A DNA stretch of 64,000 bases from Streptomyces aquilus (GCF_003955715.1 NZ_CP034463.1:6014001-6078000); one strand, 5' to 3'; positions 33,001 through 41,822 are shown, counted from the first letter of the stretch. Translations and numbers: made by a program. The notes: a model not told the origin generated them from the letters alone.

Positions 33001-34734
33001 GTGGCTCAGAGCACCGAGACCACCGACTGGGTCTCCCGTTTCGCGGATGAGGTCATCGAGGAGTCGGAGCGTCGGGCCCCGGGCAAACCGGTCGTCGTCG
33101 CGTCCGGGCTCTCCCCGTCCGGGCCCATCCACCTCGGCAACCTGCGCGAGGTCATGACCCCGCACCTCGTCGCCGACGAGATCCGCCGCCGCGGGTACCA
33201 GGTGCGGCACCTGATCTCCTGGGACGACTACGACCGGTACCGCAAGGTGCCGGCCGGTATCGCCGGGGTCGACGAGTCCTGGGCCGAGCACATCGGCAAG
33301 CCGCTGACCTCGGTCCCGGCGCCCGCCGGTTCGTCGTACCCGAACTGGGCCGAGCACTTCAAGGCCGCCATGGTCGCCGCGCTCGCCGAGCTGGGTGTGG
33401 AGTTCGACGGCATCAGCCAGACCGCGCAGTACACCGCGGGCACCTACCGCGAGCAGATCCTGCACGCCATGAAGCACCGCGCCGACATCGACGCCATCCT
33501 CGCCCAGTACCGGACGAAGAAGGCCCCGGCCAAGAAGCAGCAGCAGAAGCCGCTCGACGAGGCCGAGCTGGAGGCCGCCGAGGGGTCCGGCGCGGCCGGT
33601 GAGGACGACGGGTCCGCCGGGTCGGCCGGCTACTTCCCGTACAAGCCGTTCTGCGGCAACTGCGAGAAGGACCTGACGACGGTCACCTCGTACGACGACG
33701 ACACCACCGAACTGTCGTACACCTGCAACGAGTGCGGCTTCGCCGAGACCGTGCGGCTCAACGAGTTCAACCGCGGCAAGCTGGTCTGGAAGGTCGACTG
33801 GCCGATGCGGTGGGCGTACGAGGGGGTCGTCTTCGAGCCGAGCGGCGTCGACCACTCGTCTCCGGGGTCGAGCTTCCAGGTCGGTGGGCAGATCGTCGGG
33901 ATCTTCGGGGGCAAGCAGCCCATCGGGCCGATGTACGCGTTCGTGGGGATCTCCGGGATGGCGAAGATGTCGTCGTCGCGGGGCGGGGTCCCGACCCCCG
34001 GTGACGCGCTCCAGATCATGGAGCCGCAGATCCTGCGCTGGCTGTATGCCCGCCGTCGTCCCAACCAGTCCTTCAAGATCGCCTTCGACCAGGAGATCCA
34101 GCGGCTCTACGACGAGTGGGACAAGCTGGACGCCAAGGTCGCGGACGGGTCCGCGCTTCCGGCCGACGTCGCCGCGCACTCGCGTGCGGTGCGCACGGCG
34201 GGCGGCGAGCTGCCGCGGACCGCGCGTCCGCTGCCGTACCGGACCCTCGCCTCCGTCGCCGACATCACCGCCGGGCACGAGGACCAGGCGCTGCGGATCC
34301 TGAGCGAGCTGGACCCGACGGACCCGCTGACGTCCCTGGACGAGGCCCGTCCCCGGTACGACAAGGCCGAGGCCTGGATCAACACGCACGTCCCCGCCGA
34401 CCAGCGGACCATCGTGCGCGAGGAGCCGGACGCCGAGCTGCTGAAGTCCCTCGACGAGGCGTCCCGGGAGTCCCTGCGGCTGCTGCTGGACGGGCTTGAG
34501 GCGAACTGGTCGCTGGACGGGCTGACGCACCTTGTGTACGGGGTGCCGAAGGTGCAGGCCGGCTTCTCCGCCGACGCCACGCCCAAGGAGCTGCCGCCGG
34601 AGATCAAGACGGCCCAGCGGACGTTCTTCGCGCTGCTGTACCAGCTGCTGGTCGGGCGCGACACCGGCCCGCGGCTGCCCACGCTGCTGCTGGCGGTCGG
34701 CCAGGAGCGGGTGCGGAGCCTGCTCGGCGAGTAG
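33001..34734 (+). CDS. lysS: Class I lysyl-tRNA synthetase
   Basis: LysS charges tRNA-Lys. The 577-residue enzyme is a class I type (archaea-like), not the class II type of most bacteria. It has the HIGH-equivalent PIHLGNLREVM, the KMSKS-equivalent MAKMSSSRGG near residue 322, and a zinc-ribbon with FCGNCEKD and YTCNECGF. An acidic, Lys/Gln-rich insert (KKQQQKPLDEAELEAAEG) precedes the zinc ribbon and looks disordered. 'aagaaggac' precedes the GTG start. It lies next to argS on the other strand, separated by the secreted protein gene. Confidence 0.96.
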   Translation: MAQSTETTDWVSRFADEVIEESERRAPGKPVVVASGLSPSGPIHLGNLREVMTPHLVADEIRRRGYQVRHLISWDDYDRYRKVPAGIAGVDESWAEHIGKPLTSVPAPAGSSYPNWAEHFKAAMVAALAELGVEFDGISQTAQYTAGTYREQILHAMKHRADIDAILAQYRTKKAPAKKQQQKPLDEAELEAAEGSGAAGEDDGSAGSAGYFPYKPFCGNCEKDLTTVTSYDDDTTELSYTCNECGFAETVRLNEFNRGKLVWKVDWPMRWAYEGVVFEPSGVDHSSPGSSFQVGGQIVGIFGGKQPIGPMYAFVGISGMAKMSSSRGGVPTPGDALQIMEPQILRWLYARRRPNQSFKIAFDQEIQRLYDEWDKLDAKVADGSALPADVAAHSRAVRTAGGELPRTARPLPYRTLASVADITAGHEDQALRILSELDPTDPLTSLDEARPRYDKAEAWINTHVPADQRTIVREEPDAELLKSLDEASRESLRLLLDGLEANWSLDGLTHLVYGVPKVQAGFSADATPKELPPEIKTAQRTFFALLYQLLVGRDTGPRLPTLLLAVGQERVRSLLGE

Positions 34735-34744
34735 GCGGTGACGA

Positions 34745-34772
34745 GAAGGGGCCCTCTGGTGAGGGCCCCTTC
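34745..34772. terminator. Terminator downstream of lysS
   Basis: A perfect 12-bp stem (gaaggggccctc / gagggccccttc) with a 4-nt loop starts 10 nt after the lysS stop and is followed by tcttcgttgttc. It could also serve the convergent DUF2637 gene. Confidence 0.9.
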
Positions 34773-34794
34773 TTCGTTGTTCCTTCGTTGTTCG

Positions 34795-36162
34795 CTACGC
34801 GATGTGGTCTTCCTGGAGCTCCGCCGTGTGGCGGTTGGTGAAGCGGTTGACCATCCGCTCCGCCTCACGCTGCGGGAGCGTGGTGCCGTACGTGGCCTCC
34901 ACGTCGCCCCTGAACTGGCCAGAGGTCGGATAGCTGCCGTCTATGGCCTTCTTGAAGACCATGTAGTAGTCGTCCTCGGTCAGCTCCGTGCCACCGCCCG
35001 CGCCCATCTCCCGGGTACGGCCCGGACCGGACGGGATGGGGAAGCTGCCCGTGTCCTCCATGGACGGCTCCTGGACGGGCGCCTGCTGCTCCTCGAACAG
35101 CTGCTGCTGCTCGTCGAACTGCTGCTGACCCTCGAATCCCTGCTGGCCCTCGAACCGCTGCCGGTCCTCGAACTGCTGCTGGTCCTCGAACTGCTGCTGT
35201 TCCTCCGCGTACTGCTGCCAGTACGCCGCGTCCGGGTCGTACGTCGGGTCGTAGCCGCCCTGGTACGTGACGGTGTGCGGGTCCCTCGCCTGGAGCCACG
35301 GGCTCTGCTGCTCGGCCACGGTGGGGTCGACCGGCTCGGCCGGGTGCTCCTGCGCCTCGGGGGCGGGAAGCTGCTCCCGCACGGGCGCCGCCGCACCCGC
35401 CACCGCGGGCATCGCCGGCGGCGCCGGGGCGCGCTCCATCTCCACCTGCGGGGCCGGAGGCAGCAGCACCGGCTCGATGCCCGCCGCCGCCAGGCCCGCC
35501 GGGGCCGTCTCCGCCAGGGGGACGCCGTAACGGGCCAGGCGCAGCGGCATCAGGGACTCCACCGGGGCCTTGCGGCGCCAGGCGCGGCCGAAGCGGGAGT
35601 GGAGCCGGGCCTGGTAGACCAGGCGGTCCTGTTCGAGCTTGATGACCTGTTCGTAGGAGCGCAGCTCCCACAGCTTCATCCGGCGCCACAGCAGGAACGT
35701 GGGGATCGGGGAGAGCAGCCAGCGCGTCAGGCGGACGCCCTCCATGTGCTTGTCCGCCGTGATGTCCGCGATCCGGCCGATCGCGTGGCGGGCCGCCTCG
35801 ACCGCGACCACGAACAGGACCGGGATCACCGCGTGCATGCCCACACCCAGCGGGTCCGGCCAGGCCGCGGCGCCGTTGAAGGCGATCGTGGCCGCCGTCA
35901 GCAGCCACGCCGTCTGGCGCAGCAGCGGGAAGGGAATGCGGATCCAGGTCAGGAGCAGATCCAGGGCCAGCAGGACACAGATGCCCGCGTCGATGCCGAT
36001 CGGGAAGACGTAACTGAAGTTCCCGAAGCCCTTTTTGATGGCGAGTTCGCGGACTGCGGCGTACGAACCCGCGAAGCCGATGCCGGCGATGATCACTGCG
36101 CCGAACACGACCACGCCGATGAGAACGCGGTGCATCCGAGTCAGCTGCATAGGCGCGGCCAC
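34795..36162 (-). CDS. DUF2637-domain membrane protein with Gln-rich tail
   Basis: The 455-residue protein starts with a DUF2637 domain of four membrane helices (VLIGVVVFGAVIIAGIGFAG; SYVFPIGIDAGICVLLALDLL; QTAWLLTAATIAFNGAAAW; HAVIPVLFVVAVEAARHAI). A basic cytosolic stretch and a disordered Pro/Ala region follow, then about five six-residue repeats rich in Gln, Phe and Glu (QQQFED-like), and a final helical segment GTELTEDDYYMVFKKAIDG. DUF2637 proteins occur in many Streptomyces, often near SpdB/KorSA-like plasmid or DNA-transfer functions. Function here is unknown. GTG 36162 follows 'ggggag'. Confidence 0.8.
   Translation of the reverse strand: MAAPMQLTRMHRVLIGVVVFGAVIIAGIGFAGSYAAVRELAIKKGFGNFSYVFPIGIDAGICVLLALDLLLTWIRIPFPLLRQTAWLLTAATIAFNGAAAWPDPLGVGMHAVIPVLFVVAVEAARHAIGRIADITADKHMEGVRLTRWLLSPIPTFLLWRRMKLWELRSYEQVIKLEQDRLVYQARLHSRFGRAWRRKAPVESLMPLRLARYGVPLAETAPAGLAAAGIEPVLLPPAPQVEMERAPAPPAMPAVAGAAAPVREQLPAPEAQEHPAEPVDPTVAEQQSPWLQARDPHTVTYQGGYDPTYDPDAAYWQQYAEEQQQFEDQQQFEDRQRFEGQQGFEGQQQFDEQQQLFEEQQAPVQEPSMEDTGSFPIPSGPGRTREMGAGGGTELTEDDYYMVFKKAIDGSYPTSGQFRGDVEATYGTTLPQREAERMVNRFTNRHTAELQEDHIA
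35113..35203 (-). repeat. 18-bp minisatellite inside the DUF2637 gene
   Basis: Units near 'ctcgaactgctgctggtc' recur at 18-bp intervals (ctcgaa at 35131, 35149, 35167 and 35185, with a diverged copy at 35113). Since 18 is divisible by three, copy-number changes keep the frame and only lengthen or shorten the Gln-rich tract. Confidence 0.85.
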
Positions 36163-36265
36163 CCGTACTCCCCTCCCCTTGCGTGTTGTTGCGCGCAACA
36201 GAGTGGCACATGTGTGCGGCGCACGGGTGGCCGGTAGGGCTCGTCAGCCCCGTATCAGGGCTTTG

Positions 36266-37147
36266 TCAGCTCTTCTTCGCGGTCGACTTGGACGGAGACG
36301 CGGAGGGAGAGGCCGGCTTCGACGCCGACTTCGACGCCGATTTCGACGCGGACGGGGAGGGGCTGGTCTCACCGGTGCTGCCGCTGCCGCCGCCGCCCGT
36401 GTTCGCCTTCGTCACCGACGCCACCGCCTCCTTCGCCGCCGACTTCACCAGCTTCGCGAGGGTGTCGGCGCTCGGCGTCTTCTCGCCGGCCAGGCCCGCG
36501 CCGTTGTAGTCGAGGGTGACGACGACGTTCTCGACGCGGGTGACCAGCGTCTGCTGCTTGAAGGAGCCTTCCTTCTTCTTCAGGTCGTAACGGACCAGCG
36601 TCGCCTGGTCGCCCGTACCCGTCACCGGCTCCGTCTTCGCGTTCTTCGCGCCCTCCACCGACTGCGCGTCCTGGACCTGCTTGGCGTAGTACTCCTGCGC
36701 CAGCTTGTCGCCCTCGCCGCGCGTGACGTCGGAGTCGAAGCGGAGCAGGGAGACGTTCAGCCAGCGGAACTGGGAGCCCTTGACGCCGTTGTTGTCCAGG
36801 CTCGACCACGAGCAACTGCCGCGCGTCGCCACGTCGTCCGACTTGCCCTGCTTGCCGGACTTCGACGCCTTCGGGACCAGATCGCCGAGCGTGCCCTTCG
36901 ACAGGGTGTCGCACGCATCCGGAAGCGACTTGTACGCCGCCGCCTGCACGGTCGGCGACGGGCTGACCGACGCGGAGCTCTCGGTGCTCTGGCCGGCGCC
37001 GGCGGCGTTGTCGTCCGAGGACGAGCCGGAGTCCGAGGAACAGGCTGTGGCCACCAGCATCAGGGGGACGGCGGCTGCGCCGAGAAGCACCCGGTGGGCG
37101 CGCTTCGTTCGCGGGTCACGCTGGTCGCTCTGTGCTGCTCGCTGCAT
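36266..37147 (-). CDS. DUF3558-domain lipoprotein (first copy)
   Basis: The 293-residue protein has a basic N-terminus (RDPRTKRAHRVLL) and a lipobox signal ending PLMLVATACSSD. The DUF3558 domain carries LPDACDTLSKGTLGDLVP, SCSWSSLDNNGVKGSQFRWLNVSLLRF and TRVENVVVTLDYNGAGL. Conserved cysteines in the domain probably form a disulfide. The tail is a Ser/Pro/Lys/Ala repeat (SASKSASKPASPSASPSKS). ATG 37147 follows 'gaagga'. A second DUF3558 gene follows on the same strand, so the pair may be paralogues by duplication. Function is unknown. Confidence 0.85.
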   Translation of the reverse strand: MQRAAQSDQRDPRTKRAHRVLLGAAAVPLMLVATACSSDSGSSSDDNAAGAGQSTESSASVSPSPTVQAAAYKSLPDACDTLSKGTLGDLVPKASKSGKQGKSDDVATRGSCSWSSLDNNGVKGSQFRWLNVSLLRFDSDVTRGEGDKLAQEYYAKQVQDAQSVEGAKNAKTEPVTGTGDQATLVRYDLKKKEGSFKQQTLVTRVENVVVTLDYNGAGLAGEKTPSADTLAKLVKSAAKEAVASVTKANTGGGGSGSTGETSPSPSASKSASKSASKPASPSASPSKSTAKKS

Positions 37148-37271
37148 GGTTCCTTCACTCATGACGCTGCTCGTGCTCCTGCGGTCGGATCGGGTCCGAG
37201 GGGCCACGGTACGCGGTGGGACAGCTGTGCGGTTCTGCTTCACGGGCATTGCGGAACGTCACCGACGGGCA

Positions 37272-38105
37272 TCAGCCCGCCAGCGCCTCCGCCAGCTCGG
37301 CGGCCAGATTCCTTGCCCTGTCCTGCATTTCCTTGCTGTCCGGGGTGGTGCCGATGGTCGTCGGCTGCTCCTCGTACTCGACCGTCACGATCACGTTGGA
37401 CGTGCGGAACGCCACAGTCACCGTGCGCTGCCGGGCCGTCGAACCCGAACTGCTCACCACGTCGTTCAGGAACGCCTCTTCGCCCAGATCGTCGAGAACG
37501 CGGGGCTGGAGATCGGCGGGCGTGGACCCGTCGGAGGGCGAGGCGGAGGAGGAAGAGGAGGAGGAAGGGGAAGAGGAGGCGGTGGCCGAGGCCGACGCGG
37601 CGTCGCCCGGGGTCGGCGAGGAACTCACGTCCGACGTCGCCGACTCGGACGGCTCCGGGAGATGCGCGGCCGTCTGCGCCTGGGCGAACAGCGCCTGCGC
37701 CTGGTTGTCGTCGCTGACGGAGTTGTCGTAGGACACGACCCGCTCCAGGTCGACGAGGAGGTGGTCGGTGGCATCGGCCGACTCCACCTTCCACTGGCAG
37801 CCGACCTTGCGGTCGATGTCGAAGGTGGTCGTCGGGGTGCCCTCGTACGCCTTCTCCCGCTGGTCCTCGTCCGTGAGCTGCTGGATGCCGGGCAGGAGCG
37901 TGTCGAGGGTGTCCTGGCTGACCGCCCCGCAGGGTTCGGGGAGCGTGCGGTAGCGGCCGGGCTCGGCGACGGGGGAGGCGGTGCCGGCGTCGCCCGGGTT
38001 GGAGTTGTCCTCGGTGCCGCCCGTGTCCGAGCCGCTGGTGCAGCCGGCGGCGAGCAGCGCCACGAGGAGGGCCGCGACGCCGGGTACGTACGCCTTCCGC
38101 TGCAC
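37272..38105 (-). CDS. DUF3558-domain lipoprotein (second copy)
   Basis: The 277-residue protein has a short signal with lipobox (VAALLVALLAAGCTSG). The DUF3558 domain contains RYRTLPEPCGAVSQDTLDTLLP and GCQWKVESADATDHLLVDLERVVSYD, then a Ser-rich insert (ASATASSSPSSSSSSSASPS) and RTVTVAFRTSNVIVTVEYEEQ. It resembles the downstream copy in layout but is diverged in sequence. GAGAGGAG precedes the GTG start. The promoter region also contains phased CTGATCG repeats. In mycobacteria, DUF3558 members are known only as lipoproteins of unknown function. Confidence 0.85.
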   Translation of the reverse strand: MQRKAYVPGVAALLVALLAAGCTSGSDTGGTEDNSNPGDAGTASPVAEPGRYRTLPEPCGAVSQDTLDTLLPGIQQLTDEDQREKAYEGTPTTTFDIDRKVGCQWKVESADATDHLLVDLERVVSYDNSVSDDNQAQALFAQAQTAAHLPEPSESATSDVSSSPTPGDAASASATASSSPSSSSSSSASPSDGSTPADLQPRVLDDLGEEAFLNDVVSSSGSTARQRTVTVAFRTSNVIVTVEYEEQPTTIGTTPDSKEMQDRARNLAAELAEALAG

Positions 38106-38126
38106 GGTCGGCTCCTCTCGATGGTG

Positions 38127-38167
38127 CTGATCGCTACTGATCGCTGCTGATCGTTACGGCTGATCGC
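38127..38167. repeat. Helically phased CTGATCG direct repeats
   Basis: CTGATCG occurs at 38127, 38137 and 38147 (10-bp spacing) and again at 38160 (13-bp spacing). The array lies 20-60 bp before the DUF3558 start. The one-turn spacing is typical for sites where several regulator subunits bind one DNA face. Confidence 0.55.
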
Positions 38168-38258
38168 CGCTGGTTATTCGCTTGCCGGGCGGGGGTGCCC
38201 CCTGCGCACCATGTGTATCGCACGCACAGCCGTGGACGCCGGTCCGTTGTCCCTTTCG

Positions 38259-38287
38259 TTGACCCTGGCGCAGGTTTTGCGATTTAA
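38259..38287 (+). promoter_or_regulatory. Candidate promoter for rtcB
   Basis: TTGACC at 38259-38264 matches the vegetative -35 and ATTTAA at 38282-38287 could be a weak -10 with 17-bp spacing. The start codon lies 36 bp further on with 'gaggac' as ribosome site. Confidence 0.35.
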
Positions 38288-38322
38288 GCCTTTGTTTGTG
38301 ATTCCGGGGGAATGAGGACGAT

Positions 38323-39516
38323 ATGTCGTACGTGGAAATGCGGGGCGCGAAGGTTCCCATCCGTATGTGGACCGACCCCGCCTCGGTGGAGGAGGGCGCG
38401 CTCCAGCAGCTGCGCAACGTCGCCACCCTGCCCTGGATCAAGGGCCTGGCGGTCATGCCCGACGTCCACTACGGGAAGGGCGCGACGGTCGGGTCGGTCA
38501 TCGCGATGCGGGGAGCGGTGTGCCCGGCCGCGGTCGGTGTCGACATCGGCTGCGGGATGTCGGCGGTGAAGACGTCGCTGACCGCGAATGACCTGCCGGG
38601 GGATCTGTCGCGGCTGCGGTCGAAGATCGAGCAGGCTATTCCGGTGGGGCGGGGGATGCATGACGATCCCGTCGATCCGGGGCGGTTCCATGCGCTGCCC
38701 ACCGCGGGGTGGGACGACTTCTGGGGGCGGTTCGACGGGGTTGCGGAGGCGGTGAAGTTCCGGGAGGAGCGGGCCGGGAAGCAGATGGGAACGCTTGGAT
38801 CCGGGAACCACTTTGTCGAGGTCTGCACGGATACGACCGGTTCTGTCTGGCTGATGCTCCACTCCGGTTCCCGGAACATCGGCAAGGAACTGGCCGAGCA
38901 CCACATCGGCATCGCCCAGAAGCTCCCGCACAACCAGGGCCTGATCGACCGCGACCTCGCCGTCTTCGTGGCGGACACCCCGCAGATGGCGGCGTACCGC
39001 AACGACCTGTTCTGGGCGCAGGAGTACGCCAAGTACAACCGCACGATCATGATGGCACTCCTCAAGGACGTGATCCGCAAGGAGTTCAAGAAGGCGAAGC
39101 CGACCTTCGAGCCGGAGATCAGCGCGCACCACAACTACGTGGCCGAGGAGCGCTACGACGGGATGGACCTGCTCGTGACCCGCAAGGGCGCGATCCGGGC
39201 CGGTTCCGGCGAGTTCGGGATCATCCCGGGGTCGATGGGCACGGGTTCGTACATCGTGAAGGGCCTCGGAAACCCGCTGTCCTTCAACTCGGCGTCCCAC
39301 GGCGCCGGTCGGCGCATGAGCCGCAACGCGGCCAAGCGGCGCTTCTCGACCAAGGACCTGGAGGAGCAGACACGGGGCGTGGAGTGCCGTAAGGACTCCG
39401 GTGTCGTGGACGAGATCCCGGGCGCCTACAAGCCGATCGAGCAGGTCATCGACCAGCAGCGGGACCTTGTCGAGGTCGTGGCGAAGCTGAAGCAGGTCGT
39501 CTGCGTGAAGGGCTGA
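38323..39516 (+). CDS. rtcB: RNA-splicing ligase RtcB
   Basis: RtcB joins RNA ends carrying 2',3'-cyclic phosphate (or 3'-phosphate) and 5'-OH, using GTP and manganese. The 397-residue protein shows the metal-binding PDVHYGKGATVGSV and GVDIGCGMSAVKT, TLGSGNHFVEV, LMLHSGSRNIGKEL, HHNYVAEERY, and the guanylylated histidine in SASHGAGRRMSRNAAK. Length matches known RtcB (about 400). No archease or RtcA gene lies nearby, so it stands alone. Role is inferred as RNA repair of tRNA or rRNA damage. Confidence 0.96.
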   Translation: MSYVEMRGAKVPIRMWTDPASVEEGALQQLRNVATLPWIKGLAVMPDVHYGKGATVGSVIAMRGAVCPAAVGVDIGCGMSAVKTSLTANDLPGDLSRLRSKIEQAIPVGRGMHDDPVDPGRFHALPTAGWDDFWGRFDGVAEAVKFREERAGKQMGTLGSGNHFVEVCTDTTGSVWLMLHSGSRNIGKELAEHHIGIAQKLPHNQGLIDRDLAVFVADTPQMAAYRNDLFWAQEYAKYNRTIMMALLKDVIRKEFKKAKPTFEPEISAHHNYVAEERYDGMDLLVTRKGAIRAGSGEFGIIPGSMGTGSYIVKGLGNPLSFNSASHGAGRRMSRNAAKRRFSTKDLEEQTRGVECRKDSGVVDEIPGAYKPIEQVIDQQRDLVEVVAKLKQVVCVKG

Positions 39517-39520
39517 CGCG

Positions 39521-39550
39521 GGAAGGCCCCGGCTCCGGCCGGGGCCTTCC
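39521..39550. terminator. Terminator between rtcB and the phosphatase-acetyltransferase gene
   Basis: GGAAGGCCCCGGC and GCCGGGGCCTTCC pair over 13 bp around a 4-nt loop, 4 nt after the rtcB stop and 16 nt from the convergent stop. It should act on both strands. Confidence 0.9.
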
Positions 39551-39565
39551 TCGTGCGCTCCCCGT

Positions 39566-40822
39566 TCACGGCAGGCGCTTCTCCAGCAGGGTCACCGCGT
39601 ACGGGCTGCCCGAGCCGTCCTTCTTCGCGGGCTGTTCGCCTGCGACCGTGTAGCCCGCCTTCTCGTAGTACGTGCGCAGGCGGGGGTTGGTGGACAGGCA
39701 GTCCAGGCGGGCGTAGGGGAGGGCGGCCGCTGTGATGCGGGACTCCGCGTGGGTCAGGAGGGCTCGGCCCGTGCCGGGTGGGGACAGGTGGGGGACGGTC
39801 ATCAGGCGGTGGACGTAGCCGGCGTCGGCCGGGCGGGGGCCCCAGGCCGCCTCGTCGGCCCACCAGAGTTCGTAGGCGCCGGTCAGGTGGCCGCCGGTGT
39901 ACGCCAGCCATACCTCGCCCTCCGCCATGCGGTGGATGAAGTGCGCCTCGTCCTTTTCCGACGGCTTCCACTGGTCGATTCCGCGGGCCAGCATCCACAG
40001 GGCCACCGAGTCGCGGAGACGGACCAGGGACTGGGCGTCCGCCGGGGTTGCCTTGCGGTACGTCAGGGGCCGCGAGGTGGTGGGCGGCGGCTCCAGGAGG
40101 TTCGCGCGGAGTCTCGCCGACAGGGCGTCCGCGTCCATGCCGAGGGTCTGGGTGACGTAGCCCTCTACCGAGCCGTAGCGGGACTTGAGGGACTTCAGGA
40201 ACAGGCGCATCACCGACTCCGGGGCCCTGCCGAAACCCAGCCAGGTGGGGGACTGGCCGTTGTTGCGGGCCTTCCAGTCGGCCAGGAGGGCCGGGGCCGC
40301 CAGTTCCGTGAGGCTGTAGTCCTCGATGATCGTGGGCTCGTCCACGCCGAGGAGGGCGAGGACCAGGGCCGCGATCTCGCCGGTGCGGTCCTTGCCCGAG
40401 GCGCAGTGGAAGGCCACCGGGGCGTCCGCTTCCGCGATCAGTTCCAGGGCCCTGCGGATCTCCTTCGCGCCGTCCTCCGCCACCTCCATGTAGCGCTCGG
40501 CGAGATAGGGGCCGGGGTCGACCTCGGGGCCCAACGACGGCTGGTCGTACGGACGGTGCTCGATGCTGAGGTTGATCCAGTCGAAGGACGGATCGGCCGG
40601 GACGCGGCCCCTTGTCTCGATCTCCCAGTCATGACGCAGGTCGATCACCGTTCCGATGCCGAGGGACAGGAAGTGGTCCCAGTCGGTGGTGCCGGTCGTC
40701 AACTTGCCCAGGGAGTCCGCGCGGTAGAGGCGGCCCGGGCGGACGCGGTGGCCGTCGGCCGTCGTATAGCCGCCCAGGTCACGGAAGTTGTGCAGGCCGT
40801 CGAATGAGATGTGTCTGTCCAC
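39566..40822 (-). CDS. Fusion of tyrosine-protein phosphatase and GNAT acetyltransferase
   Basis: The 418-residue protein joins two domains. Residues about 1-240 form a Y_phosphatase3-type tyrosine/serine phosphatase: FRDLGGYTT at the N-terminus and the P-loop FHCASGKDRTGEIAAL with the catalytic cysteine (C of HCASGKDRTG). Residues about 255-418 form a GNAT N-acetyltransferase: YRKATPADAQSLVRLRDSVALW, then PGTGRALLTHAESRI as the acetyl-CoA loop (degenerate Q/RxxGxG/A). The fusion suggests a regulatory enzyme acting on one target by two chemistries. Start codon is GTG. Confidence 0.85.
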   Translation of the reverse strand: MDRHISFDGLHNFRDLGGYTTADGHRVRPGRLYRADSLGKLTTGTTDWDHFLSLGIGTVIDLRHDWEIETRGRVPADPSFDWINLSIEHRPYDQPSLGPEVDPGPYLAERYMEVAEDGAKEIRRALELIAEADAPVAFHCASGKDRTGEIAALVLALLGVDEPTIIEDYSLTELAAPALLADWKARNNGQSPTWLGFGRAPESVMRLFLKSLKSRYGSVEGYVTQTLGMDADALSARLRANLLEPPPTTSRPLTYRKATPADAQSLVRLRDSVALWMLARGIDQWKPSEKDEAHFIHRMAEGEVWLAYTGGHLTGAYELWWADEAAWGPRPADAGYVHRLMTVPHLSPPGTGRALLTHAESRITAAALPYARLDCLSTNPRLRTYYEKAGYTVAGEQPAKKDGSGSPYAVTLLEKRLP

Positions 40823-40833
40823 GGCCCGGAACC

Positions 40834-40983
40834 CTACTTCGCGTGCATGACCGCGTAGATCATCACGAACGCGACGATGTGGATGCCGAAGAGGAAGTAG
40901 CCGAGGTAGTACCAGACGATGCGTTCGCGCTTCTTCTCCAGTGCCAGCCGGCGCTGCTCCGCGTCGTCGTCGGCCTCGGCCAT
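40834..40983 (-). CDS. DUF6126-like small membrane protein, 49 residues
   Basis: This short open frame encodes a protein with a charged N-terminal half (AEADDDAEQRRLALEKKRER) and one membrane helix (YYLGYFLFGIHIVAFVMIYA). I recall a small Streptomyces family called DUF6126 with this pattern. Its ATG overlaps the stop of the upstream SDR gene by ATGA, so it is probably translated from the same mRNA. Function is unknown. Confidence 0.75.
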   Translation of the reverse strand: MAEADDDAEQRRLALEKKRERIVWYYLGYFLFGIHIVAFVMIYAVMHAK

Positions 40984-41747
40984 CACAGCTCCCTGTGCAC
41001 CTTCGTGTTCGACGCCTGGGCGCGCGGGCGCAGGACCAGGAGGTCGACGTTGACGTGGGCGGGGCGGGTGACCGCCCAGGTGATCGTGTCCGCCACGTCG
41101 TCGGCCGTCAGGGGCTCGGCGACGCCCTGGTAGACCTTGGCGGCCTTCTCCTCGTCGCCGCCGAAGCGGGTGAGCGCGAACTCGTCCGTCTTCACCATGC
41201 CGGGCGCGATCTCGATCACCCGGACCGGCTGGCCGACGATCTCCAGGCGGAGGGTCTCGGCGAGGACGTGGGCGCCGTGCTTGGCGGCCACGTAACCACC
41301 GCCGCCCTCGTACGTCCCGTGGCCCGCGGTGGAGGAGACGACGACCACCGTGCCGTCGCCGCTCGCGACCAGCTTGGGGAGCAGGGCCTGGGTGAGGTTG
41401 AGGGTGCCGATGACGTTCGTCTCGTACATCGTGCGCCAGTCGGCCGGGTCGCCGGTCGCGACCGGGTCGGCGCCGAGCGCGCCGCCCGCGTTGTTGACCA
41501 GGACGCCGATCGTCTTGAAGGCGGTGGCGAACTCGTCGACCGCGGCCCGGTCGGTGACGTCCAGCTGGTACGCCGTGGCCTGGTGGCCCGCCGCGTTGAT
41601 CTCCTCCGCGAGCGCCTCGATACGGTCCTTGCGGCGGGCGGTGAGGACGACGCGGTAGCCGGCGGCGGCCAGCCCGCGGGCCGTGGCGGCGCCGATTCCG
41701 CTGCTCGCACCGGTGACGACGGCGATGCGGGACGCTGCGCTGGGCAT
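40983..41747 (-). CDS. Short-chain dehydrogenase/reductase (YdfG-like)
   Basis: The 254-residue SDR has the N-terminal TGASSGIGAATARGLA cofactor motif, ARRKD (likely NADP preference), NNAG, the catalytic serines in VVVSSTAGHG and the YVAAK motif, followed by IAPGMVKTDEF. Such enzymes oxidise or reduce hydroxyl groups, for example of L-allo-threonine or serine in YdfG-like members. It is the first gene of a two-gene minus-strand unit with the small DUF6126-like protein. A phased 10-bp repeat lies upstream. Confidence 0.92.
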   Translation of the reverse strand: MPSAASRIAVVTGASSGIGAATARGLAAAGYRVVLTARRKDRIEALAEEINAAGHQATAYQLDVTDRAAVDEFATAFKTIGVLVNNAGGALGADPVATGDPADWRTMYETNVIGTLNLTQALLPKLVASGDGTVVVVSSTAGHGTYEGGGGYVAAKHGAHVLAETLRLEIVGQPVRVIEIAPGMVKTDEFALTRFGGDEEKAAKVYQGVAEPLTADDVADTITWAVTRPAHVNVDLLVLRPRAQASNTKVHREL

Positions 41748-41822
41748 GGGCGGGAGCTCCTCGGGTCGGCGATCAAGGGACGATCAGGGGGCCTTCGGGG
41801 GCTTTGGGATGGCCCGCGGCGG

